Origin: Lachnospiraceae bacterium C1.1
GTDB taxonomy: Bacteria > Bacillota > Clostridia > Lachnospirales > Lachnospiraceae
Length of the DNA stretch: 64,000 nucleotides
NCBI GenBank assembly: GCA_030434875.1
Contig: JAUISW010000001.1
Location: forward strand, 2,367,501-2,431,500
Direction of reading: 5' to 3'
Both the position numbers and the translations under genes were made by a program. The notes beneath the pieces were generated by a model, which was not told where the DNA came from, did no database searches, and saw nothing but the letters and a program-made list of their open reading frames with translations. Shown piece after piece: positions 9,521-18,387 of this stretch. The first letter of the stretch is position 1. Every line of letters begins with the position of its first letter.

Positions 9521-9941
9521 TTAAAACATTAAGAAAATCTTCGAGTTTGTAAAGATTCTGTTCACTTACTAACACTCACCTCCAATCTGGTGTTAGACTC
9601 TCTTGTTCCAATCCTGGCAGCCTATAATAACTCTATCAAAAGTAGTGTCCCATTATATGGACTCTCAGGCTAATTTTTCGATTTTTTCTACTCGTCCGCT
9701 CTTCGCGCGACACCATCTTTGATGGTGTTAGGGCGCGTCTTCGCAAAGTGGCGAGCAGTGCTTTTTTGTACAAAAAGCTACTTTCCGCTCGTTGGTGACA
9801 CATCCCCAATCCCCTTGAACAGCCTTACCGGCTGGCTACGCAATTCTTACGAATCGCTATTCTCTTCCGTTGGAATTTTCTTCAGAAATGAAAAAAGATG
9901 GGAACCCATAAGTCTTAAACTTACAGATTCCCCAAAAAGAA
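9521..9941. other. Structured intergenic region after the relaxase; candidate oriT
   Basis: About 420 bases with no convincing gene. It contains a perfect hairpin ACACCATC-TTT-GATGGTGT (9710-9728) nested inside CGCGC (9704-9708) and GCGCG (9733-9737). A GC-rich block with two copies of TCTTCGC follows, then a palindrome GCTTTTTTGTACAAAAAGC (9760-9778), and then TTGGTGACACATCCCCAAT (9792-9810), which has a partial inverted copy near 15.5 kb. Dense nested inverted repeats beside a relaxase gene are typical of transfer origins. On the minus strand the block reads GCGCGCCCTA-like, loosely recalling nic sites of the RSF1010 kind, but I cannot assign the nick. The outer parts are AT-rich and featureless. 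Confidence 0.4.
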
Positions 9942-11375
9942 TTATCGAGTGATATTGTGTTTTTTGACACGTTCCTTCTTCTGCTCTTCATTGCTTTTGA
10001 GGAACTGGTCGATATCGTATTTTGCTCTTTGAATCTCCTGCATATCTTTCTTAACCTGACGATATTCACCGTACAGCTTTTTCTTTTCCGCAAGAATCTC
10101 AGCATACTCCGCACTGAGATCTTTTACCTTTGGTAGCTTCTTCAGATTAAGCTCATCAAAAGCATTCTTCGCCGTCTTATGAAGCAGGATTTCCTGTCTA
10201 TGCTCTTCCAGAAACTTCTTGCTATATCCGCATTTACGATAATCCGCATATACGTCTTTGGTCTTAAAGTAGTCAAAGATATGTTTCTTCAAAATCTGAA
10301 TCTCAGCAAGTCGCTTCTCTTTTTCTTTGATAGAAGCTGATAATTCTGTAAAACGCTCTGTTGCTGTTTTCACATTTTTCTCCAGAGCATCATAGCTTCG
10401 AATGTCATGCTGCTTCAGATATAAAACTGCCTTGGCTACCTGCTTTGTATTAAAGTTCTTGGCAAAGCGGACATAATATTTTCCTTTACCCTGAGCCAGC
10501 TTCTTTTGAATATCGATAAGAAGGTCAAACTCATGATCTTCCTTTTTCCGCTGATAAGTCTTCGGCTGTTTTTCAGCTTTTTCATTATCGTAGAAAGCAT
10601 GCTCCATCTCACCGGCAAGAATCTTCTTAAGGTCATCTTCTGAATAACCATCACCCAGGGAACGTAATCGGATGAAGCGCTTCTGATTTTTTCCCTTTAA
10701 AGAAATATGCTTTCCACGCTTAATCTCGTATCCGGCATCTTCCAGTTTATAAAGCAGCTCATCAAAATCTTTTGCGCTGCCTTCCTTAAGAATCTGATCA
10801 ATTGCATCTCTGATATCATCACGGAAGGATTTCTTCTCAGGATAGGTCGTTCGCTTAATACGCTCACTTGGCTTTTTCTTTTCTATGACAGATAAGCCAT
10901 GCTCCAGGCAGATGATATCCGATAATCTCTGCAAAGCAAGACCAACAAAAAAGAAATCTCTAAACTTATGGGTGCAGTCAAGACTCGTAGAATTAAAGAT
11001 GATGTGATTATGAATATGCGCCTTATCTGTATGAGTCGCTACGATAAAAGCATGATTCCCTTTGGTAAATCGCATAGCGGTTTCATAACCTACCTGATTT
11101 GCTTCCTCCGGTGTGATTTCTCCCGGTTTAAAGGATTGCCTAATCTGATAAGCAATGATATTGCCCCTGGGATGTCTTCCTGTCAGACGCTCATATTCTC
11201 TTTTTGAGAGCATGAATTCTTCATCAACACTCTCAGCCTGGCAGGCGTAGGAACTGATGAATTGACCATTTTCGGTCTTCTCTCCATTCTTGGCATAATC
11301 TGTTCTGTCGCTAAGAGACTTCGCTACGCTTTTACCTTTATTCTGATGCATCGTGATAAGTCTTGTAGCCGCCAT
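9942..11375 (-). CDS. Conjugative relaxase (MobA/VirD2-type mobilization nuclease)
   Basis: A 477-residue relaxase. It should nick one strand at oriT, remain covalently bound to the 5' end and pilot the strand into the recipient. The metal-binding histidine cluster H-T-D-K-A-H-I-H-N-H is at about residues 115-124, and the early segment KGKSVAKSLSDRTDYAKN is a hallmark of the Tn1549/CTn-type relaxases, in which a tyrosine in the first 40 residues is the usual nucleophile. The C-terminal half is a basic coiled coil. The start is the ATG at 11375, nine bases from AGGAGG; an upstream in-frame ATG is too close to the ribosome site. MobC precedes it by 18 bases. Confidence 0.92.
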   Translation of the reverse strand: MAATRLITMHQNKGKSVAKSLSDRTDYAKNGEKTENGQFISSYACQAESVDEEFMLSKREYERLTGRHPRGNIIAYQIRQSFKPGEITPEEANQVGYETAMRFTKGNHAFIVATHTDKAHIHNHIIFNSTSLDCTHKFRDFFFVGLALQRLSDIICLEHGLSVIEKKKPSERIKRTTYPEKKSFRDDIRDAIDQILKEGSAKDFDELLYKLEDAGYEIKRGKHISLKGKNQKRFIRLRSLGDGYSEDDLKKILAGEMEHAFYDNEKAEKQPKTYQRKKEDHEFDLLIDIQKKLAQGKGKYYVRFAKNFNTKQVAKAVLYLKQHDIRSYDALEKNVKTATERFTELSASIKEKEKRLAEIQILKKHIFDYFKTKDVYADYRKCGYSKKFLEEHRQEILLHKTAKNAFDELNLKKLPKVKDLSAEYAEILAEKKKLYGEYRQVKKDMQEIQRAKYDIDQFLKSNEEQKKERVKKHNITR

Positions 11376-11393
11376 GCGCATTCACCTCCTTCC

Positions 11394-11723
11394 CTAAATC
11401 GTAGACAAGCGCTTTAGTATTTCCTTCATCACTTTCCAAAGTTCTTCCTGATGAAATCTGATATCATCGATATCTTCTTTGTAGACACTGCCAGTTTCAT
11501 TTGCTTTCTTTGCATACTGATTCATGTTGGAAGATGTGATGCCAAGAAGCCTTACAGCTTCTTTGACATCACTTAAATCCATCTGGATGAGATAACCATC
11601 AATCGCCATTTTGCGAAGATAAGCACTCTCATTTAAGATGCCGATTTCTTTCTCCCTGTCACGAATCAGTTTAGCTTCCTCAGGAGTTGCAAAGAAATGA
11701 AACTGCTCCGTTCTGTTATTCAT
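11394..11723 (-). CDS. mobC: MobC-family relaxosome accessory protein
   Basis: About 109 residues, beginning MNNRTEQFHFFATPEEAKLI. The pattern is a ribbon-helix-helix-like N-terminus, then a helical part with LLGITSSNMNQYAKKANETG, which is the signature region of bacterial MobC. MobC binds oriT and helps melt it for the relaxase encoded next. The ATG at 11723 is chosen because GGAG lies eight bases upstream and it starts just after the preceding stop (11726). A longer frame to 11747 would overlap the upstream gene and has no ribosome site. Confidence 0.85.
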   Translation of the reverse strand: MNNRTEQFHFFATPEEAKLIRDREKEIGILNESAYLRKMAIDGYLIQMDLSDVKEAVRLLGITSSNMNQYAKKANETGSVYKEDIDDIRFHQEELWKVMKEILKRLSTI

Positions 11724-11725
11724 GA

Positions 11726-12100
11726 TTACATCTCCCTGCAGGGACAAATCACAGGAGTCTTCTTCTCAGGTTCCGGTATTGGAGCCAGCTTCACTTTTTC
11801 CTGCTGCTCTTTTATCTTCTCCATCACAGAAGCCTTGGTATCAGCAATTATATCCTCTTGATCTGCCTTTTCATTGATTTCTGCAAAATCCGGCACAGGA
11901 GCTGCAGGCACATTATTGATAATTCCGTCAAATGAATTATCATTCTGTTCCACCATATCCTCGATACCGCGCATATGATTTCTACTAATGGATGGACCAG
12001 CTCCGACATCCTCTATCGGATCAATGGACTCAGGAATCTGTTCCTCTACTGCATTTCCTGTGACTTCATCCCATTTTCTGATTTTTTTCATCTTTGCCAT
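11726..12100 (-). CDS. Conserved ICE hypothetical protein, acidic and disordered
   Basis: A 124-residue protein starting MAKMKKIRKWDEVTGN, followed by an acidic, proline-rich stretch (ESIDPIEDVGAGPS) with no predicted fold. The ATG at 12100 has AAAGGAG upstream and overlaps the end of topB by 13 bases. It lies between topoisomerase III and MobC, a position where Tn1549-type elements carry small unassigned proteins. I do not recognise a named family. A role as an accessory of the relaxosome or topoisomerase is a guess from position only. Confidence 0.65.
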   Translation of the reverse strand: MAKMKKIRKWDEVTGNAVEEQIPESIDPIEDVGAGPSISRNHMRGIEDMVEQNDNSFDGIINNVPAAPVPDFAEINEKADQEDIIADTKASVMEKIKEQQEKVKLAPIPEPEKKTPVICPCREM

Positions 12101-13974
12101 CTGGACGCTCCTTTCTTCGGATACTTTTTATATTGTTTGTACTGACGAGGTGGAAAGAGTTTATCTGCACCCTTTACCGGCTCATAGGTCTCAATCAGAT
12201 CAACAATCATATCCTTGATTTCCGCCATAAAGTCTTCCGATGCAATATCCTGTTTTTCCACTTCCAGAAGTTTCTGCTCCCATTCAGCTGTCATAGATGC
12301 TGACTGAATCTGTTCCGGCATGACAGTAATAAGAGAAGTTCCCTTTTCTGTTGGAACCAGATACTTTGTTTTCTTACTGCCCTGTCTTTCTACAAAACCG
12401 ATACGAACCAGCTTTTCAATAACACCGGCTCTTGTTGCTGGAGTACCAAGCCCTTTACGCTCTACCTCATCTGGCATATCTTTAGCACCGGCTGATTCCA
12501 TAGCAGAAAGAAGCGAGTCTTCGGTAAATCTTTTCTTAGGAGTTGTCTTTCCTTCCTTTACCTTAGGATCTCTGGCAGGAAGCTCACGACCTTCTGATAA
12601 AAGAGAAGCATCCGCTTCCAGGATTTCCAAAATGCCATGTGAACCACCATCATCTTTTTTACCAGAGTCTGCTTCCTCATCATCCTGCTTTTTCCCAAGA
12701 ATCCAGTCTTCCAATAGATGCCATCCAGGACTTGTGATGCACTTACTCTTTGCCTTAAAAACTTCACCGGCACATTCCACTTCCAATGCATACTCTGTAA
12801 TCTCAGCCGGATCTCCAACAGAAGAAAGAAGCCTTGCGATTACAAGACCAAGAATCTTTTGTTCACCGGATGGGATTTCTGAGTAATCAGCATCCGAAAC
12901 ATTTTCTGTAGGAATAATCGCGTGGTGATCTGATACTTTGCTGCTGTTTAGAACCTGCTTTGTAGAGATAGGAACCATCTTCGTATATCCGTATTTGTCT
13001 TTCATCAGACAGCAAAGACGGGTTGTACTGTCATCCATATCATCTGTCAGATATCTGCTGTCCGTTCTTGGATAAGTAACCAGCTTCTTCTCATATAGAC
13101 TCTGGGTATAGTCGAGAGTCTGCTGAGCGGTAAAGCCATAATACTTATTAGCATCCCTCTGCAGACTTGTAAGGTCATAAAGAAGTGGTGGCTTCTCCTG
13201 CCTGGTGGAAGTCTCCATTTTAGAGATTTTCGCTTTATCAGCTGCATTGATTTTCTCTACAAGTTCCTCTGCCTCCTGCTTAGTCTTAAATCGTTCTGAG
13301 GTAACAACAACACCAGAAAACATCATCTGAACGGTATAGAAGTTCTCAGGCTTAAAGCCCTTGATCTCAGCCTCACGCTCTACAATCATTGCAAGGGTTG
13401 GAGTCATGACACGGCCAACATTTAAAGTCTGACCGTAAACTGTAGAAAAGAATCTTGTAGCATTGATACCTACAAGCCAGTCGGCACGTTCACGACAAAG
13501 TGCAGCTTCATAGAGATCATCATAGTCTACACTTGGTTTCAGATTAGCAAAGCCATCTTTAATTGCTTTATCTTCCATGGATGAAATCCAAAGTCTTTCA
13601 AATGGCTTTTTACACCCTACCTGCTTATAAACAAGACGAAAGATAAGTTCTCCTTCACGCCCTGCATCAGTTGCCTCTACAAGGCTGTCTACATCGGAAC
13701 GCTTCATGAGATCCTTTAAAACCTGATACTGCTTTTTTGTAGAGGCTGTCACCTGATATGAAAATGGCGCAGGGAAAATCGGTAAATCTTCCTTGCGCCA
13801 CTTCTTATATTTCTCATCATAATGTTCCGGATTTGCCAGCTCGATTAGATGTCCTACGCACCAGCTGACAATATAACCATTGCCTTCCATGTAGCCATCT
13901 TTTTTCTGATTTGCTCCAATGACTTTTGCCAAAGATTGAGCAACCGAAGGCTTTTCCGCAATCACTAATTTCAT
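12088..13974 (-). CDS. topB: DNA topoisomerase III (type IA) of the conjugative element
   Basis: A 628-residue type IA topoisomerase. The Toprim domain begins at residue 1 (MKLVIAEKPSVAQSLAK) and carries DAGREGE at 103-109. The catalytic tyrosine is Y301 in the motif YPRTDSRYL. The TGLGTPATRA-like segment near residue 500 (GLGTPATRAGVIEKL) is the usual late motif. It passes single strands through transient nicks and is thought to resolve transfer or replication intermediates of the ICE. The start ATG at 13974 overlaps the preceding stop by four bases. It lacks the long zinc-finger tail of chromosomal TopA, as expected for ICE TopB. Confidence 0.95.
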   Translation of the reverse strand: MKLVIAEKPSVAQSLAKVIGANQKKDGYMEGNGYIVSWCVGHLIELANPEHYDEKYKKWRKEDLPIFPAPFSYQVTASTKKQYQVLKDLMKRSDVDSLVEATDAGREGELIFRLVYKQVGCKKPFERLWISSMEDKAIKDGFANLKPSVDYDDLYEAALCRERADWLVGINATRFFSTVYGQTLNVGRVMTPTLAMIVEREAEIKGFKPENFYTVQMMFSGVVVTSERFKTKQEAEELVEKINAADKAKISKMETSTRQEKPPLLYDLTSLQRDANKYYGFTAQQTLDYTQSLYEKKLVTYPRTDSRYLTDDMDDSTTRLCCLMKDKYGYTKMVPISTKQVLNSSKVSDHHAIIPTENVSDADYSEIPSGEQKILGLVIARLLSSVGDPAEITEYALEVECAGEVFKAKSKCITSPGWHLLEDWILGKKQDDEEADSGKKDDGGSHGILEILEADASLLSEGRELPARDPKVKEGKTTPKKRFTEDSLLSAMESAGAKDMPDEVERKGLGTPATRAGVIEKLVRIGFVERQGSKKTKYLVPTEKGTSLITVMPEQIQSASMTAEWEQKLLEVEKQDIASEDFMAEIKDMIVDLIETYEPVKGADKLFPPRQYKQYKKYPKKGASRWQR

Positions 13975-15329
13975 ATAGCAACTTCCTCCTTCTTCTTTGA
14001 TGTTTTGGCTTTCTTAGGCCTTGCAGCCTTCGCCTTTTCCTTAATCTTTTTGGATACAGATTCTTCTTTTTCTGCATCCTTTACTGCACCTTTCTCAGTT
14101 CCTTCAAGTTCAGGCATAAGCTTTGCTATTTCATCTGCTGCCTTTACAACCTGCGGATGAGCAGCCAGATCAGGAAGGATATCTTTCATCTCCTGCATAT
14201 TTAATCTGTTGCCAACAACCAAGTCATATTCATTAGCAAGAAGCTGATCATCATTAATGACAAAACCGATGGTCTTTACACCATTCATCCTGTCAGACGG
14301 AATCGACTTATAGATGTCTACTGCCTGCTGCAAGGTTAGTTTCTCATGGAATTCACCCATGGAATGAAACTCACCACACTCAGCTACATAGAAACTGATA
14401 GGTTCCTTCTCAGCTGTAAGCTCCTGTACTTTTGCATCAATCTTTGTAATAAGATCAGCTGCTGCCTCACGAATCGTATTCAGTGATTCCTTTAACTCAG
14501 GCATCTCCTTTCCCTGCGACCAGGTTGCAACATATGCAAAGCTGTAATCAGAAGTATCAATGCCATAATGCTGACACACGGTATAGGCAACGCTCTCAGC
14601 TTCCACCTCTTTGCTGTTTTTGGACTGCTTATTATCTTTCTGCGCTTCCAGATTATGAAGCTTGGCATGAGCCATTTCATGAATTGCAGTCTTTACTGTC
14701 TGGATTTCACTCATCCCGTTATTGATAGCAATGCGATTGTCCTCAACGTGAAAATAGCCCTTGGCACCTGACTTGATATCTTCAAATCCGATAGGTACAG
14801 GACTTGCTGCCTTGATTGCTTCAAAGAATGTCTGATATCCTTCCACACTTCCGGTAAGCTCATCTACACCAATGGTAGGAAGTGGCTCGCCCTCTGTCTG
14901 AGAAACATCAAAAGTACTAACTGGCTTAAAAGCAGTCAGGTTGATTTCAACCTTTTCCTTTACAGCTTCGCCATCTTTATCAAGAATGACTTTGCCAGCC
15001 TCATCTAGTTTTTCCTGTTCTTTTTCCAACTTAAAAGGAGCCGGAGCAAGGATACGGATTCCCTTCTCACCCTTCTTTACAAAGCGTCCCATCTTCTTCC
15101 ATCCGGTATAGGATTGAACAAGCGTTGCGTCCGGCTTTTGCATCATAATGAGGATATTGTTATTCACCGAGTAATGCGGAAACTTCGCCATGGTATCCAA
15201 AAGATTTTGAAACTGCTCTGAACCAAAGACATCCTGCACACCTTTTTCCAGCTTTTCTGTAATATCCTTCAGCTCAGTTTTTCGATCTTCGGCTGCTTTC
15301 TTAGGATCATATTCATAGGTTTTACCCAT
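13971..15329 (-). CDS. ArdC/LtrC-like protein: ssDNA-binding domain, HExxH metallopeptidase and YodL-like domain
   Basis: A 452-residue multidomain protein. Residues about 15-110 match the ArdC/DUF1738 N-terminal domain (NNNILIMMQKP, GWKKMGRFVKKGEKGI), which binds single-stranded DNA. A zinc-peptidase helix HEMAH lies at 217-221 with a downstream glutamate-rich EVEAESVAY at about 241. A YodL-type segment (FHSMGEFHEKLTLQQAVDIY) follows near residue 325, and a lysine-rich tail ends the protein. Related proteins in plasmids and ICEs counter host restriction or protect entering DNA; here that is inferred. The ATG at 15329 has GGAGGTGAGGGAG upstream. It overlaps both neighbours. Confidence 0.85.
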   Translation of the reverse strand: MGKTYEYDPKKAAEDRKTELKDITEKLEKGVQDVFGSEQFQNLLDTMAKFPHYSVNNNILIMMQKPDATLVQSYTGWKKMGRFVKKGEKGIRILAPAPFKLEKEQEKLDEAGKVILDKDGEAVKEKVEINLTAFKPVSTFDVSQTEGEPLPTIGVDELTGSVEGYQTFFEAIKAASPVPIGFEDIKSGAKGYFHVEDNRIAINNGMSEIQTVKTAIHEMAHAKLHNLEAQKDNKQSKNSKEVEAESVAYTVCQHYGIDTSDYSFAYVATWSQGKEMPELKESLNTIREAAADLITKIDAKVQELTAEKEPISFYVAECGEFHSMGEFHEKLTLQQAVDIYKSIPSDRMNGVKTIGFVINDDQLLANEYDLVVGNRLNMQEMKDILPDLAAHPQVVKAADEIAKLMPELEGTEKGAVKDAEKEESVSKKIKEKAKAARPKKAKTSKKKEEVAI

Positions 15330-15468
15330 TCTCCCTCACCTCCTTCTTGTACTGATTCAGTTTCCTGGTAAGAGACTTTTCCTTTTCGATTTTTCTACGC
15401 TTCTCATGCTTTGCCTTAAGCTGCTCTAAGCCTTCCACGTAACCTATGTACCTAGATTTTCTTGCCAT
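15322..15468 (-). CDS. Small basic ICE protein (48 aa)
   Basis: A 48-residue, very basic protein beginning MARKSRYIGYVEGLEQLKAK. The ATG at 15468 has AAAGGA about six bases upstream, and the stop overlaps the start of the ArdC-like gene by eight bases, so translation is probably coupled. A longer in-frame reading begins with GTG at 15522 but would run through the structured element at 15504-15530 and lacks a ribosome site. No family is recognised; the composition suggests nucleic-acid binding or a coupling role. Confidence 0.6.
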   Translation of the reverse strand: MARKSRYIGYVEGLEQLKAKHEKRRKIEKEKSLTRKLNQYKKEVRENG

Positions 15469-15480
15469 TATCTGTCCTTT

Positions 15481-15597
15481 CTGCCGTAGGCAGACAGCGA
15501 CCCATTGGGGACGTGTCCTCACGGCACCAATGAATTTGAAATTTATTTCAAATTACCTCCAAAACAAATCAGGGCAGCCCTTATGGACTGCCCCTTA
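15481..15597 (-). promoter_or_regulatory. Structured leader and hairpin between DUF4366 and the small basic gene
   Basis: Reading leftwards, a hairpin GGGCAG...CTGCCC (about 15572-15595) follows the DUF4366 stop with only an interrupted T-run, so it is a weak terminator or processing site. Next comes TTGGTG...CCCCAAT (15530-15504), related to 9792-9810, and then a small perfect hairpin CTGCC-GTA-GGCAG (15481-15493) just before the ribosome site of the 48-residue gene. The hairpins are read directly; function is not known. Confidence 0.4.
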
Positions 15598-15612
15598 GAA
15601 TCAAATATTCAA

Positions 15613-16422
15613 TTACTCATCCTCTTCAGAATCTGGTTCTTCCGATGTATCATCATCTGCTTCAGGAGAATCCTCTTCAGGTTCCTCTGACCCATCCTCA
15701 AGATAATCGTCCTCTTCATCCTCTAAGTAATCTTCATCAGGATCAGGTGATGCCTGTACCTTCTTAGGCTTCTTTTCCTTCAAATACTTAAATCCCATAT
15801 ATCCACCTGCACCGAGGAAAATAATAAGTGCCACAATAGCTGCCGGACCAACAGAAGGTTTCTTCTTTTCTTCTTTTACCTCAGGCTCCGGTGTGGTCTC
15901 AGTCTCTTCAACTGTTTCCTTTGTAGCTTCCTCTTTTTCCGCGCTCTCTAAAGATTCCTGAAGTGCTTTCTGCTCATCCTCATCCATTAACGCCAAGAGA
16001 TCTGCTTCATCTACCATATTCAAGAAATGAACGGTTTCTGTGCCGTTATCATCACGATCTATGATGATATAGAAGTAATTACCTTTCTTGGTAACAACAG
16101 TGATAAACTGCTTGCCACCAGCTTCTACCGAACCATAATCATCTACCAGAGTAAGATTTCCATCCGGTGTAAGAGGCCCCATCTTCTCCTCTTCCTTTTC
16201 CTCTGGCTCTGCAGGCTTTTCTTCACCCTGACAGATAGAAATGTCCTCTTTGCATACAGGGCACTCTTCATTTACGCAGTCCTCTGTGCATTTCGTCTCA
16301 CAGGTACATTCCGCTTCCGGACCTGTATGCGCAAAAGCTGTCATGGGAGTCATCCCAATAAAAAGAGCCATGGCACCAACCACAGCTCCTGTAAGTCGCT
16401 TATTCAATTTAGTAATCTTCAT
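15613..16422 (-). CDS. DUF4366-family surface protein with signal peptide and C-terminal membrane anchor
   Basis: About 269 residues. The start ATG at 16422 has GGAGGA eight bases upstream. A clear signal peptide ([19 protein letters not shown], cut near TAFAHT) is followed by a cysteine-rich segment [11 protein letters not shown]...CPVC, a core domain containing [19 protein letters not shown], an acidic linker, one membrane helix ([20 protein letters not shown]) and a strongly acidic C-tail. DUF4366 proteins are standard passengers of Tn1549-type ICEs next to the transfer channel and are thought to sit on the cell surface. It overlaps the DUF4315 gene by 14 bases. Confidence 0.88.
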   Translation of the reverse strand: MKITKLNKRLTGAVVGAMALFIGMTPMTAFAHTGPEAECTCETKCTEDCVNEECPVCKEDISICQGEEKPAEPEEKEEEKMGPLTPDGNLTLVDDYGSVEAGGKQFITVVTKKGNYFYIIIDRDDNGTETVHFLNMVDEADLLALMDEDEQKALQESLESAEKEEATKETVEETETTPEPEVKEEKKKPSVGPAAIVALIIFLGAGGYMGFKYLKEKKPKKVQASPDPDEDYLEDEEDDYLEDGSEEPEEDSPEADDDTSEEPDSEEDE

Positions 16423-16726
16423 CCTCTGATTCCTCCTTATTATCATCACTGTCATCATCTCCATAGATGGATGACGTTGCTTCAGTAGTTGTGGGTTCCG
16501 TCTTATTCTCTGCTGTTGGAACAGAAAGCTGTCCGGATGCTGCAAGCTGTAAAAGCTTTGCCACCTCTTCCGGAGAAAGTTTAAGTGCACCAACATCAGA
16601 TAAGATCTGACTGGCCTCTGCTTCCTTTAATTTTGCCTGAGCTGCTTTTAAGCGCTCATTGGCTTCATCTCTACGCTTTTCACAGCGCCTGACTTCTTCA
16701 CGAAGCTTATCTAATTTCTCAAACAT
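16409..16726 (-). CDS. DUF4315-family coiled-coil protein
   Basis: A 105-residue protein from the ATG at 16726, chosen because TAGGAGGAAA sits directly upstream; the longer frame to 16822 runs inside the previous gene. Residues 1-45 form a charged coiled coil ([22 protein letters not shown]). A short [13 protein letters not shown] helix follows, and the tail is acidic and low-complexity. DUF4315 is nearly always found between the NlpC/P60 hydrolase and DUF4366 genes of this ICE class; its role is unknown. Confidence 0.85.
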   Translation of the reverse strand: MFEKLDKLREEVRRCEKRRDEANERLKAAQAKLKEAEASQILSDVGALKLSPEEVAKLLQLAASGQLSVPTAENKTEPTTTEATSSIYGDDDSDDNKEESEDEDY

Positions 16727-16737
16727 GCCATTTCCTC

Positions 16738-18387
16738 CTAGTTCTTGATTCTTCCAAATGTATAAAAGTGATTTTGCCAATAGTTTGTATTGATGGATGT
16801 GTACTGAATCGGATTGCCGCAATGAATCATCATGCCATTACCAACATAGATTCCTACATGACTGGCTCCTGCCGTATCATAAGTTCCCTGGAAGAAAATA
16901 AGGTCTCCAGGTTTTGCATCTTCTTTTGAAACTCTGGTACAGCAGTTATTGAGAAGTCCATCAGCAGTCTGTCTTCCATAGCTCCATCCATTACCACAAT
17001 GATTGATGACGTAGCTTACAAATCCAGAACAGTCGAAGCTGGTACTTGGACTGCTTCCTCCCCACACATATGGATAGCCAAGATACTTTTCTGCCTCTCG
17101 AATCATATTGGCAAATCTGGTATCTGTAAGAGCTTCCGGTGGGATATCATAGTCCTGATAATCACCTGGATCGGGATTGGAATAAGGATCACCCTCAAAG
17201 AGATAAGCCTTGTTGCCTCTTGTTTCTAACAGAAGTTCATAACGGCTCATCTGATCCTCAGTCAGTCCCATATTTCTTACAACAGAATCCATAGTGTTGT
17301 TGGTAAGAGTTGTCACAAGAACATGCCAATCATACTCAACTTCCACCGTATAAGTGTAGGAATGCGTATTACCTTGCTCATCTGTATAATGACCGGTCCT
17401 GGTTTCTGTCCTGGTTCTCGTCTCAACGACTTCCCTGGTCGTAAGCTTATACTGTGCATTGAAGATTTCCGTAAGCTTGGCTTCCACTTCTGCCTGCGTA
17501 TAATCCTCATACAGTACTGTCAAAAGAGCTGCCAGCTGATAAGGATTATGATTGATTTCAGCCAGATTATAACGGTATTCGTCATAACCAGGATACGTTG
17601 TAGGGATGTTATTTACCTGCGTCTGCAAATCTGACTCCTTACTCTTATAATCCTGCTCTACAGCACGAATGTCATCGTCATCCGCAGTATAAGAAGTAGC
17701 GATTGTAGTATCACTAAAGGAACCAAGCATTCCTCCTGCAAGACCGGCACTGCCGGAAAGCATCAGAATCAGAATTAGAATCACAAGGGCAATAATGATT
17801 ACCAGTGGATTATCCATGATCTTCTCACGAATCCATTCTGCAAATCTGCCAACCAGATCTTCTGCCTTATCGACAAATTTCTTTGAAATGCTTCCAACCT
17901 GGTTAGCTGCTTCCTTCTGTGATTTCTTATAGGCAGCTCTCTGGAATTCCTTTTTCATGTAATTCTTTTGAACTGCCTTTGTGGATGTGGTCTCCTCAGC
18001 GCCCTTTTTGACATCCTTCTGAAGCTTTTTAGAATACCGGCTCTGATGAAGTGTTCTTGCTGTATTTTCAGCAGTCGCTGTAGTCTTATTCAAAGCCTCT
18101 GTACCCACATTCTGATCTTCATTCGTTCTGTCAATCTGACGGTGAACGGATACGTTTTCAGCTACCTCACGGCGAATTTTATGTCGTCCCTGTACCTGAA
18201 GCTTTTTAATCTTTTTCTTTTCTTCTGCAGTAAGCTCCAGGTCCTTTTTCCCATGACGGAACTTCTTTCCATAAGCCTTTTTAGCAGAGGTTTCACTTTT
18301 CAGCTTCTCACCCTGGCTTTTCTTCTGATATCTACCGGAGGCTCTCTTCCGTGGCTTTTCCTTCGAAAACTTCTTATCTTCATTCAT
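16738..18387 (-). CDS. Transfer-associated NlpC/P60 (C40) peptidoglycan hydrolase, CD1108 type
   Basis: A 549-residue membrane-tethered cell-wall hydrolase. Residues 1-180 are basic and cytoplasmic, a single membrane helix spans about 194-213, an extracellular region of about 230 residues follows, and the C-terminal NlpC/P60 domain starts near 425 (YLGYPYVWGG). The catalytic cysteine is C453 in FDCSGF and the histidine is H510 in SHVGIYV. Such enzymes open peptidoglycan locally for the conjugation channel, the role VirB1 plays in Gram-negatives. The ATG at 18387 has AGGAGGAG upstream and abuts the VirB4 stop. Confidence 0.93.
   Translation of the reverse strand: MNEDKKFSKEKPRKRASGRYQKKSQGEKLKSETSAKKAYGKKFRHGKKDLELTAEEKKKIKKLQVQGRHKIRREVAENVSVHRQIDRTNEDQNVGTEALNKTTATAENTARTLHQSRYSKKLQKDVKKGAEETTSTKAVQKNYMKKEFQRAAYKKSQKEAANQVGSISKKFVDKAEDLVGRFAEWIREKIMDNPLVIIIALVILILILMLSGSAGLAGGMLGSFSDTTIATSYTADDDDIRAVEQDYKSKESDLQTQVNNIPTTYPGYDEYRYNLAEINHNPYQLAALLTVLYEDYTQAEVEAKLTEIFNAQYKLTTREVVETRTRTETRTGHYTDEQGNTHSYTYTVEVEYDWHVLVTTLTNNTMDSVVRNMGLTEDQMSRYELLLETRGNKAYLFEGDPYSNPDPGDYQDYDIPPEALTDTRFANMIREAEKYLGYPYVWGGSSPSTSFDCSGFVSYVINHCGNGWSYGRQTADGLLNNCCTRVSKEDAKPGDLIFFQGTYDTAGASHVGIYVGNGMMIHCGNPIQYTSINTNYWQNHFYTFGRIKN

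Noticed and set aside
9719..9952. 77-codon plus-strand open frame in the candidate oriT region
   Set aside because: It starts inside the perfect hairpin, has no ribosome site and no family resemblance.
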